A DNA stretch of 7,492 nucleotides. Source: DALYLB01 sp046154695. Lineage in GTDB: Bacteria; Acidobacteriota; Blastocatellia; RBC074. The DNA is taken from positions 1-7,492 of the forward strand of contig JBJXFI010000129.1 in the NCBI GenBank assembly GCA_046154695.1. The letters run 5' to 3'. Within the stretch, counting starts at the first letter, position 1. Every line of letters starts with the position of its first letter. The notes under the pieces are model-generated. The model saw only the letters and a list, made by a program, of their open reading frames with translations, searched no databases and was not told where the DNA came from. This document shows positions 1 through 7,242 of this stretch, in pieces. The position numbers and the translations under genes are program-made.

Positions 1-8
1 TGTCAATT

Positions 9-37
9 CCGGCGGTTACGCTTCGCTTCACCGCCGG
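9..37. repeat. Conserved hairpin of repeat copy 1
   Basis: CCGGCGGT (9-16) pairs perfectly with ACCGCCGG (30-37) across a 13-base loop. The same hairpin is unchanged in copy 2 at 189-217. It sits in the most conserved part of the repeat, which suggests that the structure or the sequence itself is what is maintained. There is no T-run on either side, so it is not a canonical terminator. Confidence 0.75.
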
Positions 38-47
38 CTACCGTCTG

Positions 48-64
48 GTGTTCCTTCGGAACAC
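48..64. repeat. Second hairpin of repeat copy 1
   Basis: GTGTTCC (48-54) and GGAACAC (58-64) form a perfect 7-bp stem around TTC. In copy 2 (228-244) one base differs, turning one A:T pair into a G-T opposition; that is a wobble if the plus strand is transcribed but an A-C mismatch if the minus strand is. There is no compensatory change, so selection for RNA structure is not shown. Confidence 0.65.
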
Positions 65-112
65 AACAATGCGCCGATTGTCCATCAATATTGCGAAATT
101 GTGTCCCACTTT

Positions 113-142
113 TAATCACACCCGCGCGGTTGGGTGTGATTA
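113..142. repeat. Perfect 11-bp inverted repeat at the end of copy 1
   Basis: TAATCACACCC (113-123) is exactly complementary to GGGTGTGATTA (132-142), with an 8-base loop. Copy 2 has the left arm in altered form (ACTCACACCC, 294-303) but no right arm. There is no T-tract at either end. It could be a protein-binding palindrome, a repeat-unit boundary or a weak transcription stop for the minus-strand gene; sequence alone does not decide. Confidence 0.7.
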
Positions 143-349
143 CAAGTCTGCCGCCCTTGCCGGGGCTTGATGGCTTTTCATGCCAATTCCGGCGGTTACG
201 CTTCGCTTCACCGCCGGCTACCCTCACGTGTTCCTTCGGAACGCAAAAGCAAACTGATTGTCCAGTGATATCGCGAAAATGTGTCTCAGATTTACTCACA
301 CCCAGCCGGGTTCCAAAGGCGCGGGCGGCGAGGGCAAGCTCCACACGCG

Positions 350-3300
350 TCACTTCACATTGATCTGCACGGTGTTCGCGTTCTTCTGATCGGCCGTCAG
401 CATGAGATCGACGAGGCCGCGGCCCGCGAGGGAGCGCGGTAGCGGCAGGTTGATCTGGTCGAGGCCGACGAGGCTGCCCTGCGGGCCGGCGTAGAGCGGC
501 GCGATCGGGAGGCCGCCGATGCGGAGCGTGACGGTGGAGAGGTCCTGCCGCCCGCGGATGCCGGTGCCGTAAAGGATCAGGTAGACCTGTTCGTCATCGG
601 GCCCGAGGTCGATCGGGAGCGGAAGGAAGCGGTTTTGTGCCGCGTCGAAGGTCGCGATGGACTCGAAGCTCTGCGCGCCGTTCGCCTTGACGCGAAGCGC
701 GACGGCGGCGGCGATCCCCTGCCCGTTGGCATTGGCCGCGAAGAGGCCCGGGGCGACGGGAGCGATCTGGGCGGCGAGCGCGGACGCGGCTCCCTGGCCG
801 TTCGTGATCGTGATCGTCGCGGGGCCGAGGGCGGTCGCGGCCGGGATCTGGTAATTGATCTGATTGGCCGAGACGAAGAAGAGCGGCGACAGGCGATCGA
901 CGCCCGCGCTGTCGCGCAGGCGCACGGTCGTGCCGGCAAGGCTCGTCGGGAGCGGAATCGTCGATCCCACCTGTGTGGCCGCCGCCAGATTGACGCCGAA
1001 GAGCGCGGCGATCTGCTCGCTCGCGAGCGGCGGGTTGGCGTAGCTCGCCGCCGAAACGGTCGCGGCCCCCGCGCTCGCGCGGCACTCGTTGAGCATCACC
1101 GTCTGATAGCCCGAGTTGAAGGCCCCGCCGAAATGGGCGATCGCCACATCCGGGCGCCCGTCGCCGTTGAACTCGCCCACGGCGACCGAGACGGGCGCAT
1201 AGCCCGAGCCGAAAACGACAGGAACGCCGAATCCGCCCGCGCCATTTCCGAGCAGCACCTCGATCGCATCGATGTTGGCGTTCGTCACGACGACATCGGG
1301 CCGCGCGTCGCTGTTGAAGTCGGCGAGCTGCAGGTCCCGTCCGGCCTGATCGAACGGCCCCGCCGTGGCCAGCGGATAGCTCATCGGCGCGCCCAGCGCG
1401 CCCGCGCCGTCGCCGGAAAAAACCATGACGGCGTGCCCGCACGGATTCGCCGCGACGAGGTCGAGCCGCCCATCCCCATCGAGATCGGCGGCCCGCATCG
1501 CGGAGGCATCCGTTCCCGCCGCCGTGCGGAAGGGCGCATTGAACGAGCCGTCGCCCCTGCCGGTCAACAGGTAGATTCGATTCTGATTGCTTCCGCAGCC
1601 GAGCAGCGTGGAGCCGAGCAGATCCAGCCGCCCGTCATTGTTGAAATCCGCCGCCAGCAGCGAGACCAGCCCCTGCTCGATCGGGAACGGCAGCGCCGCC
1701 GCGAAGCCGCCCGCGCCGTCGCCGGTCAACAGATAAAAGCGATACCCATTGTTGAATTCCAGCGACGAGACGACGAGGTCGAGCCGGTTGTCGCCATTGA
1801 AATCGCCCGCGAGAATCGCGCGCGGCTTCTCGGGCAAAAGGACGGTGACGGCCGGATTGAACCCGCCCGCCGCGGCGGCCGTCAGGATCGAGAGCGTCTT
1901 CGAGCCGGCATTGGCGACGGCAAGGTCGCCGCGCTGATCGCCGTTGAAATCGCCGTCGGCGACGGCGATCGGATTGTTGCCGGCCCTGAACTCCACCGGC
2001 GGGCCGAATCCGCCCGCGCCGTCGCCCGGGCGAATCGCCACGACGCCGTCATTCGGGCAGGTCTCGGGCTCGCACCCGCCGCCGAGCGCCAGCAGGTCCG
2101 CCTTTCCATCGCGATTGAAATCCACGACGAGCGTCCGCGAGGGCTTGATCGGCGCGGCGTAATTCCGCGCCGCGGCGAGCGCGCCGGCGCCGTTGCCGGC
2201 GAAGAGCGAGAGCACGCCGTTGCCGTTGACGCGCCCGGGATTCGACACGACCAGATCCGCGCGCCCATCGCCCGTGAAATCGCGCACGACCGCCTGCTGC
2301 GGATAGAGGCCGCTCGTGAACCGCCCGATCGTCGTGAACCCGCCCGCGCCGTCGCCCAGCATCGGAACGACATCGGCCGTGTTGCCGAAAAGCGCGACGA
2401 GATCGAGCTTGCCGTCTCCGTTCAGGTCGCCCGCCGCCAGCGATTGCGGCGCTCCCTCGGGGGGCAGCGAAGCGAGCGTCTCGTTGAAGATGACGACGCG
2501 CGCGGAGCCGTCGAATCCGCCCGAGGCGCCGCCCTTCAGAATATCGATCGCGGCGCGGCCGTCCATCGCGCGCGCGCCGATGAGCAGATCCGCGCGACCG
2601 TCGCCGGTGACGTCTCCCGAAACCACGTAACTCGTCACGCTGCCGGTCGTGAAGCGCGTGATCGAGCCGAACGCGCCCGCGCCGTTGCCGTAAAAGACAT
2701 CGATCCCGTTCGATCCCGCGACGGCGGCGTCGCGCCGCCCATCGCCATTGAAATCGCCCACAGCGATCGAGTTCGGGTCCGCCGTGTTTCCGTAACTCGT
2801 ACGCGGACCGAACGCGCCGGCGCCCGTATTGAGCAGCACCGAGAGATTGGCCGGGGTCTGATTCGCGACGATCAGATCGGGGCGGTTGTCGCCGTTCAAA
2901 TCGGCCGCCGCGATGGCCGCCGGGGCGCTGCCGGCCGAGTAGGTTCTTGCCTCGCCGAACGCCCCGCCGCCCGTCCCGAGCAGCACGAAGACATTGTCCG
3001 CGCTGCGAGAGATCAGTCCCGCGAGGTCGAGGTTGCCGTCGTTGTTGAAATCGGCCGCCGCCAGCGCCCGGGGCGCATCCCCGACGGCGAAGGCCGCGGG
3101 CTCGGCGAAGCCCCCCGCGCCGCCGCCGATCAGGACGGCCACTTTCCCATCGTCATTGCCCACGGCCAGATCCGGTTTTCCGTCGTTGTTGAAATCGCCG
3201 GCGGCGAGGGCCGTCGGCGCCCGCCCCGCGAAGATACGCGGCACGACCGTGAAGCCGGGCACGGCGCACGGATTGAACTCCTGGCGAACGGTGAATACGC

Positions 3301-6300
3301 CGCCCGCGATCCGAATGACGCCGCTGCGCGCGATGGTCGTCGCCGCGACGCTGAAACCGAGGCCGCCGCTGCCGCTGCCGCTCGCGGCCGTGGTGAAGGT
3401 GATCCAGGGCGCGTCGGTGCGCGCCGTCCAGGGACAGAGCGAATTGGGCGAGGCGATGGCGATCGTTCCCGCGCCGCCCTGCGCTCCGAACGATGCGCTG
3501 CCGGGCGCGAGCGTGAACGCGCAGGCCGTCGCCGTGAAATCGGCCGTCTGATCCATCGCCAGCGCCGCGAAGCTCCGGCTCGCCGGAGTGAATACGATGC
3601 CCGGCTGCACGGGCGTGACCGTGTAATCGCCCCGCGCCAGCTCGGCGAACTGATATGCGCCGGACGCGCCGGTCCGCGCTGTCGCCGCCTGCTGCCCGGT
3701 CAAATTGACCGTCGCGCCCGCGACTCCGCCGCCCGCGATCGTGACGCGCCCCGCGATCGAAGGCCTGTCGGTGACGCGCGTCTCCTGCGCGGCCGCGTTG
3801 TCGGCCGGATTCGGATCGGCGGTCGCGGCCTTCACACTCGCCGTGTTGCGAAGCTGCCCCGTCGCGGCGGGCGCCTTGATCGCCAACGCAATCGTCGCGC
3901 TCCCGTTCGGAGCCAGATCGCCGAGCGCGCATGTCACTGTCCCCGCCGCATGCGCGCATCCGCCGCCGCTCGCCGTCGCCGAGACAAAGGTCGATCCCGC
4001 CGGAAGCGCATCCGTCACTGTCGCGGCCTCCGCCGAATCGGGGCCGGAATTGGTCACCGTCAGCGTATAGACCAGCTCATTGCCGATCATCACCGGATCG
4101 CGCGAATCCTCGTTCGTCAGCGCCAGATCCGCGCTCGATGCGAGCTTCGCCAGGAAGGCATCGGGCAAGCGACGATTGGGCGGCAGTGGAATCGGATTCC
4201 GCGAGGGAAAATTGCCGGACGAGGTGCCGCCCGCGACATAGATGCCGCGCGAGCCGTCAACCGCGATCGACGTGATCTGATCGGCGCTGCCGCCGCCCAG
4301 ATAGGTCGAGAAGAGGATCTGTGATCCGGCCGCGTTCAGCCGCGTGACGAATCCATCCGTCCCCGCGGCGAGCGAGGGCTGCGTCGCGCCGATGACGGGG
4401 AAATCGAGCGACGAGGTCTGGCCGCCGACATAGGCGTTGCCCGCCGAATCGACCGCCACCGCGGTGGCCTCGTCGTTGCTCGATCCCCCGAGATAGGTCG
4501 AATAGATCAGCCCGCTGCCCTGCGGATTGAGCTTGGCGACGAATGCGTCGAAGAGGAAGACCTCCTTGTTCTCGGGCTTGATCGGATTGCGCACCGGGAA
4601 GTTCGCGGACGCCGTCCGCCCCGCGACCACCGCGTTCCCCGCCTCATCGACGGCCACGCCGCGCGCCTCGTCGTTGCCGGCCCCGCCGAGATAGGTCGAA
4701 TAGAGGATCGCCCCGCTCTGCCCGTCGAGCTTCGTGACGAACCCGTCGTTCGATCCGCCCAGAGCGCTCTGAAACGCGTTCACGGCCGGATAGTTCGGCG
4801 AATTGGTCACCCCCGTGAGATAGACGCGCCCCTCCCGGTCGAGCGCGATTCCGCGCGCGCCCTCGGTTTCGTACCCGCCGAGGATTTTCAGGAAGCCGAG
4901 CGCGTTGCCCGCCGGCGCGATTCGCGCGACCAGCAGGTCGAATCCCGCGTTGGTCCCCGCCCAGACCGTCATCGGGCCGCCCGGATCGATCGCCAGCGCG
5001 CTGACCGTCTGGTTGTTGAGCCCGGTGTTGGCCGCGCTCCAGGCGGCGCCCCCGTTGACGCTCTTGAACACGCCGAATCCATTGGTCCCCGCATAGAGCG
5101 TCATCGGCGCGCCGGGTTCGATCGCCAGCGCGTTGATCCGATACGTCACCGACGCGCCGTTGACCACGGCCGTCAATCCACTGTTGATCGCCGTCCAGTT
5201 GCCGCCCCCGTTGACCGTCTTGTAAAGGCCATTGAGCAGCGCCGCATAAAGCGTTTGCGGCGAGGACGGGTCGATGACGATCAGCGGCGCCTCGCTCAAT
5301 CCGCCGCCGAGCCCCGTGTTGGCCGCCGCCCAGCTCGCTCCCCCGTCGATGCTCCTGAAGACGTTGCGGCTCGTGCTGAGATAGACCGTCGAGGGATTCA
5401 CCGGATCGATCGCGATCTTTCGCACGCGCGGCGGATTGGGAAATCCGATCCCGGTCAGGCCGGTGTTGATCGGCCCCCAGTTGTCGCCGCCGTTGCTGCT
5501 CGCGAAGACGCCCGCATCCGTGCCTACATAGAGCGTTCTCGGATTCTTCGGGTCCATCGCCAGATCGTAAAATTGAAACGCATTGGAGATCCCCGCAACC
5601 TTCAACTCCCAGGTGGCGCCTCCGTCTAGGCTGCGAAGCAGGCCCCCTCCGGTGACCGAATAGACCGTGCTCGGCGTGACCGGATCGATTTCGAGATCGA
5701 CCGACTGGATCGCCGCGAATTCTCCCGTGCCGGGCCGCGCCCAAGAGGCCCCGCCGTTCGCGCTCTTGTAGACGCCCAGGAGCGTTCCGGCATAGATCGT
5801 CATCGGCGCCTTCGGATCGATCGCGATCGCGAGGACCTGCCGCGACGGCAGCGCGCCGCCCTGCCCGGCCCAGGTCGCGCCGCCGCTCGCGGTTTTATAA
5901 AGCGAGCTGCCGATCCGCGCGTTGGTCAGATTGGCCGCGGGAAAGTCCGCGGAGCCGGTCGTCCCAAGAACGTAGGCGCTGCCGCTCCCATCGACCGTGA
6001 TCGCCTGCGCCGCCTCTCCCTGGGATGCGCCGAGAAATGTCGAATAGCTCAGGGCGCTTCCCTGCGCGTTGAGCTTCGTGACGAAGGCCGAATCCGGGCC
6101 CGCGATCGCCGTTTGCAGCGCGCCCGGGGTCGTCGGAAAATTGGCCGACTGCGTGAATCCGGCCGCATACGCGTTGCCCGCGCCATCGACCGCGATTCCG
6201 CGCGCGCTGTCGGCGCCGTCTCCGCCGAGATAGGCGGCATAGACGAGCGCGGTCCCCGCCGCGTTCATCTTCAGCACCATCGCATCGACCCCGAGAACCG

Positions 6301-7231
6301 CGGGCTGAATCGGGCTCGCGCCGGGGAAGTCCACCGAACTGGTCTCGCCCGCCAGATAGGCATTGCCGTCCGCATCGACCGCCACAGCGTAAGCCGTCTC
6401 GCTGTTGTTCCCTCCGAGAAGGCTGGCATAGACGAGCACGGGATCGATGACCAGCGGCCTGTCGCGGTCATACGCCCCGATCTCGAACGCGATTCGATTC
6501 CGGCCCGCGATGCGGTGCCGCCCCGCGACCCGCCGCCGCTCGCCGCCGGCCTCCTGATAGACGAAGGGTTTGTGCTGGACCATCTCCCCGCCCGGCGTCT
6601 CGATCACCAGGTCTCCCTCCGCGTTCAATCTCAGCCCCGCGGCCCCGTCGAGCACGAGCTCGATCCGCCCCGGATCGGCCCCCGGACGAACGATGAAGTC
6701 GTATTCGAGCTGTCGCTGATTGCCGTAAAAGACCAGATCGATCCCGGGATAGACCGACTCGTATTTCACACGCGCGTATTGCGCCACGCCCGTCACCCAC
6801 CGATTCGGATCGTTCCCCCTGAAATAGTGGCTCCGCCCCGGCAGCGGATCGAGCCCCCGCACGGCCGGCAGCGGATTCGCCCCCGCCAGCGAGAACGTCA
6901 GCGCGCTCCCTCCCAGCGCCAGCTTCACCCCGGCCCCGGTCAGAAACATCCCGTATTCACCTCCGCGCGCGAGAAACTTCACGCGCGCATCCGCCTGCCC
7001 GCGATTCTCCTCGAATCCGAGCGGCAGCTTCCCGTGCGCCTCCCATATGCGCTCACGCGCCGCCCGGTCCGGCGCATGGCCGGCCGGCTCCGCGCCCGCC
7101 CGGCCCCGGCGAATCCAGCCGCCCAGCGACACGAGCAGAAGAAGCGCGATGACCGCGATGCAAAATCGACGCGGCGAAAGCACGCGCGCATTGCGGAGCG
7201 AGAGACGGCGAACAGCGGCGAATTGCGGCAT
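350..7231 (-). CDS. Giant exported multi-propeller protein (DUF7948-like, SBBP, BNR, DUF11, BACON, FG-GAP/VCBS, TIGR03437-like C-terminus)
   Basis: The frame encodes 2293 residues from ATG to TGA without interruption. The start is supported by GGAG seven bases upstream. Residues 1-23 are basic and 24-40 (CIAVIALLLLVSLGGWI) are hydrophobic, so this is a signal peptide or signal anchor; a small-residue site near 45-47 (AGA) could allow cleavage. Domains in order: DUF7948-like (about 71-265), SBBP repeats (266-441 and 764-1033) split by a BNR/Asp-box block (442-763), DUF11-like (1034-1156), carboxypeptidase-regulatory-like (1157-1236), BACON-like (1237-1320), fourteen FG-GAP/VCBS repeats (about 1325-2049) and a Solibacter-type C-terminal domain (2050-2293). 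No catalytic residues were recognised; such families are usually extracellular binding or scaffold modules. Cysteines are few and lie mainly in the exported Ig-like and FG-GAP parts, which fits export. It appears monocistronic: its own promoter candidate is upstream and no gene follows within 349 bases. The exact ligand and function are unknown. Confidence 0.95.
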   Translation of the reverse strand: MPQFAAVRRLSLRNARVLSPRRFCIAVIALLLLVSLGGWIRRGRAGAEPAGHAPDRAARERIWEAHGKLPLGFEENRGQADARVKFLARGGEYGMFLTGAGVKLALGGSALTFSLAGANPLPAVRGLDPLPGRSHYFRGNDPNRWVTGVAQYARVKYESVYPGIDLVFYGNQRQLEYDFIVRPGADPGRIELVLDGAAGLRLNAEGDLVIETPGGEMVQHKPFVYQEAGGERRRVAGRHRIAGRNRIAFEIGAYDRDRPLVIDPVLVYASLLGGNNSETAYAVAVDADGNAYLAGETSSVDFPGASPIQPAVLGVDAMVLKMNAAGTALVYAAYLGGDGADSARGIAVDGAGNAYAAGFTQSANFPTTPGALQTAIAGPDSAFVTKLNAQGSALSYSTFLGASQGEAAQAITVDGSGSAYVLGTTGSADFPAANLTNARIGSSLYKTASGGATWAGQGGALPSRQVLAIAIDPKAPMTIYAGTLLGVYKSANGGASWARPGTGEFAAIQSVDLEIDPVTPSTVYSVTGGGLLRSLDGGATWELKVAGISNAFQFYDLAMDPKNPRTLYVGTDAGVFASSNGGDNWGPINTGLTGIGFPNPPRVRKIAIDPVNPSTVYLSTSRNVFRSIDGGASWAAANTGLGGGLSEAPLIVIDPSSPQTLYAALLNGLYKTVNGGGNWTAINSGLTAVVNGASVTYRINALAIEPGAPMTLYAGTNGFGVFKSVNGGAAWSAANTGLNNQTVSALAIDPGGPMTVWAGTNAGFDLLVARIAPAGNALGFLKILGGYETEGARGIALDREGRVYLTGVTNSPNYPAVNAFQSALGGSNDGFVTKLDGQSGAILYSTYLGGAGNDEARGVAVDEAGNAVVAGRTASANFPVRNPIKPENKEVFLFDAFVAKLNPQGSGLIYSTYLGGSSNDEATAVAVDSAGNAYVGGQTSSLDFPVIGATQPSLAAGTDGFVTRLNAAGSQILFSTYLGGGSADQITSIAVDGSRGIYVAGGTSSGNFPSRNPIPLPPNRRLPDAFLAKLASSADLALTNEDSRDPVMIGNELVYTLTVTNSGPDSAEAATVTDALPAGSTFVSATASGGGCAHAAGTVTCALGDLAPNGSATIALAIKAPAATGQLRNTASVKAATADPNPADNAAAQETRVTDRPSIAGRVTIAGGGVAGATVNLTGQQAATARTGASGAYQFAELARGDYTVTPVQPGIVFTPASRSFAALAMDQTADFTATACAFTLAPGSASFGAQGGAGTIAIASPNSLCPWTARTDAPWITFTTAASGSGSGGLGFSVAATTIARSGVIRIAGGVFTVRQEFNPCAVPGFTVVPRIFAGRAPTALAAGDFNNDGKPDLAVGNDDGKVAVLIGGGAGGFAEPAAFAVGDAPRALAAADFNNDGNLDLAGLISRSADNVFVLLGTGGGAFGEARTYSAGSAPAAIAAADLNGDNRPDLIVANQTPANLSVLLNTGAGAFGPRTSYGNTADPNSIAVGDFNGDGRRDAAVAGSNGIDVFYGNGAGAFGSITRFTTGSVTSYVVSGDVTGDGRADLLIGARAMDGRAAIDILKGGASGGFDGSARVVIFNETLASLPPEGAPQSLAAGDLNGDGKLDLVALFGNTADVVPMLGDGAGGFTTIGRFTSGLYPQQAVVRDFTGDGRADLVVSNPGRVNGNGVLSLFAGNGAGALAAARNYAAPIKPSRTLVVDFNRDGKADLLALGGGCEPETCPNDGVVAIRPGDGAGGFGPPVEFRAGNNPIAVADGDFNGDQRGDLAVANAGSKTLSILTAAAAGGFNPAVTVLLPEKPRAILAGDFNGDNRLDLVVSSLEFNNGYRFYLLTGDGAGGFAAALPFPIEQGLVSLLAADFNNDGRLDLLGSTLLGCGSNQNRIYLLTGRGDGSFNAPFRTAAGTDASAMRAADLDGDGRLDLVAANPCGHAVMVFSGDGAGALGAPMSYPLATAGPFDQAGRDLQLADFNSDARPDVVVTNANIDAIEVLLGNGAGGFGVPVVFGSGYAPVSVAVGEFNGDGRPDVAIAHFGGAFNSGYQTVMLNECRASAGAATVSAASYANPPLASEQIAALFGVNLAAATQVGSTIPLPTSLAGTTVRLRDSAGVDRLSPLFFVSANQINYQIPAATALGPATITITNGQGAASALAAQIAPVAPGLFAANANGQGIAAAVALRVKANGAQSFESIATFDAAQNRFLPLPIDLGPDDEQVYLILYGTGIRGRQDLSTVTLRIGGLPIAPLYAGPQGSLVGLDQINLPLPRSLAGRGLVDLMLTADQKNANTVQINVK
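353..1084 (-). other. Solibacter-type C-terminal domain, TIGR03437-like (residues 2050-2293)
   Basis: After the last FG-GAP repeat the sequence changes to 'VSAASYANPPLASEQIAALFG', then LSPLFFVSANQINYQIPAA, APGLFAANANGQGIAAA and LILYGTGIRG. It ends with LAPLY-like and GLDQINLPLPRSLAGRG segments and a final VQINVK. This order of motifs is that of the TIGR03437 family, which sits at the C-terminus of many large exported Acidobacteriota proteins. It is the strongest clue to the organism. Its function is unknown; being always C-terminal, it could serve in sorting or surface attachment, but that is inference. Confidence 0.85.
1085..3259 (-). repeat. Fourteen FG-GAP/VCBS calcium-loop repeats (residues about 1325-2049)
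   Basis: Fourteen motifs of the form D-[FLV]-[NTD]-x-D-G-[KR]-x-D-[LAV] occur, from D1346 (DFNNDGKPDLAV) to E2020 (EFNGDGRPDVAI), on average 52 residues apart. Thirteen intervening turns of the form G-x-G-A-G-G-F follow. The acidic loop is the EF-hand-like calcium site of integrin-type FG-GAP repeats. Most copies keep all the Asp/Asn ligands; copies 3, 9, 10 and 13 replace the Gly after the third Asp. The last repeat lacks its G-x-G-A-G-G-F turn, as expected if strands at the two ends close the ring. Fourteen repeats could fold as two seven-bladed propellers. Extra cysteines occur at 1720, 1725, 1879 and 1931. Confidence 0.88.
3260..4132 (-). other. Ig-like linker region: DUF11-like, carboxypeptidase-regulatory-like, BACON-like (residues 1034-1324)
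   Basis: Residues 1034-1156 match the DUF11 pattern: 'YTLTVTNSGPDSAEAATVTDALP', 'GSTFVSATASGGGC', then 'NTASVKAATADPNPADN'. C1092 and C1101 may form a disulfide. Residues 1157-1236 read as a carboxypeptidase-regulatory-like beta sandwich, with 'SIAGRVTIAGGGVAGATVNL', then 'TGASGAYQFAELARGDYTVTP'. Residues 1237-1320 match BACON: CPWTARTDAPWITF near 1266-1279, then a Gly/Ser-rich turn and a closing 'RSGVIRIAGGVFTVRQE'. C1237 and C1266 are both in this domain. Such modules are usually spacers or carbohydrate/protein-binding folds in exported proteins; the binding role here is inferred only from family. Confidence 0.75.
4133..6436 (-). repeat. Seven SBBP beta-propeller repeats (residues 266-1033, interrupted)
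   Basis: Seven repeats each start with a pattern like L-x-Y-S-T-Y-L-G-G, continue with A-V-D-x-x-G-N-A-Y-x-x-G-x-T-x-S-x-x-F-P, and end with D-x-F-V-x-K-L-N-x-x-G. They begin at residues 266, 329, 394, 778, 842, 908 and 972. Complete repeats are 62-66 residues long. Repeat 3 is divided: residues 394-441 and 764-777 together make 62 residues, and the gap between them is filled by the BNR block. Seven repeats match the blade number of a common beta-propeller. SBBP repeats are known from exported bacterial proteins and are thought to be structural or binding modules. Confidence 0.85.
4943..5908 (-). repeat. Seven BNR/Asp-box-like repeats (residues 442-763)
   Basis: Seven motifs of the form [S/T]-x-[D/N/S]-G-G-x-x-W occur, from YKTASGGATW at 445-454 to FKSVNGGAAW at 722-731, about 46 residues apart. 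Each also pairs with a strand of the form A-I-D-P-x-x-P-x-T-x-Y-x-G, again seven in number. The block opens with an Asp-box motif lacking its preceding strand and closes with a strand lacking its Asp box, as expected for a ring-closing split blade. The family resembles sialidase/sortilin-type (BNR, VPS10-like) propellers. No sialidase RIP motif or arginine triad was seen, so enzymatic activity is not claimed. Confidence 0.82.
6437..7021 (-). other. DUF7948-like N-terminal domain (residues 71-265)
   Basis: Residues 71-98 contain LGFEENRGQAD, then RVKFLARGGEYGMFLT. This is the characteristic opening of the domain that precedes SBBP repeats in many large exported bacterial proteins. It is followed by a 'YxxVYPGIDLVFYGN' segment and a 'LEYDFIVRPGADP' segment. 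The domain ends in VIDPVLVY at about 261-268, where the first SBBP blade begins. The order DUF7948-like then SBBP is a known family arrangement. Its biochemical role is not established and nothing here suggests an active site. The family name is from memory of the motif pattern and would need a profile search to confirm. Confidence 0.75.
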
Positions 7232-7238
7232 GTGGGTA

Positions 7239-7242
7239 CTCC
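7239..7242 (-). promoter_or_regulatory. Shine-Dalgarno site of the giant gene
   Basis: Read on the minus strand, GGAG is followed by seven bases (TACCCAC) and then ATG at 7231. The spacing is ideal and this site decides the start: the hydrophobic export segment then begins at residue 24 after a basic stretch. Confidence 0.75.

Larger units (their letters stand above)
1..303. repeat. Tandem 180-bp repeat, two copies (1-123 and 181-303), non-coding
   Basis: Position n and n+180 match at 99 of 120 aligned positions from 1 to 120 with no gaps. The first 42 bases differ at only one site; the next 80 carry the other 20 differences. Similarity fades after 123/303, and copy 1 is followed by a 57-base spacer (124-180). 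Copy 1 begins at the window edge, so the array may continue to the left. The differences are spread over all three codon positions of the only long frame through it (7, 9 and 5), arguing against coding. It lies 47 bases past the big gene's stop codon and fills most of the 349-base intergenic stretch. It resembles a dispersed intergenic palindromic repeat family rather than an insertion sequence: no transposase is visible. Confidence 0.85.

Noticed and set aside
1..303. CRISPR array
   Set aside because: The repeating unit is 180 bp with a 120-bp similar core, diverged copies and no short identical repeats with unique 30-40-base spacers.
3..353. A 116-codon minus-strand frame with a GTG start that overlaps the TGA of the giant gene and runs through the tandem repeat
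   Set aside because: It encodes two copies of a basic 36-residue segment simply because the 180-bp repeat length is a multiple of three. The differences between copies are not concentrated at third codon positions, and the most conserved DNA forms hairpins. It is best explained as repeat sequence, not a gene.
635..4324. A 1229-codon open frame on the plus strand opposite the giant gene
   Set aside because: Its product is a low-complexity Arg/Ala/Gly/Glu-rich string without domains. It is a shadow of the GC-rich codon use and the repetitive D-G-x-G-x-x-D composition on the other strand. The minus-strand frame has clear domains over the same region.
7160..7171. Arg-Arg pair before the hydrophobic N-terminus as a Tat signal
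   Set aside because: The order is S-P-R-R-F-C-I, with Phe directly after the two arginines instead of the S/T-R-R-x-F-L-K pattern. C24 is also at the start of the hydrophobic segment, so it is not a lipobox cysteine.
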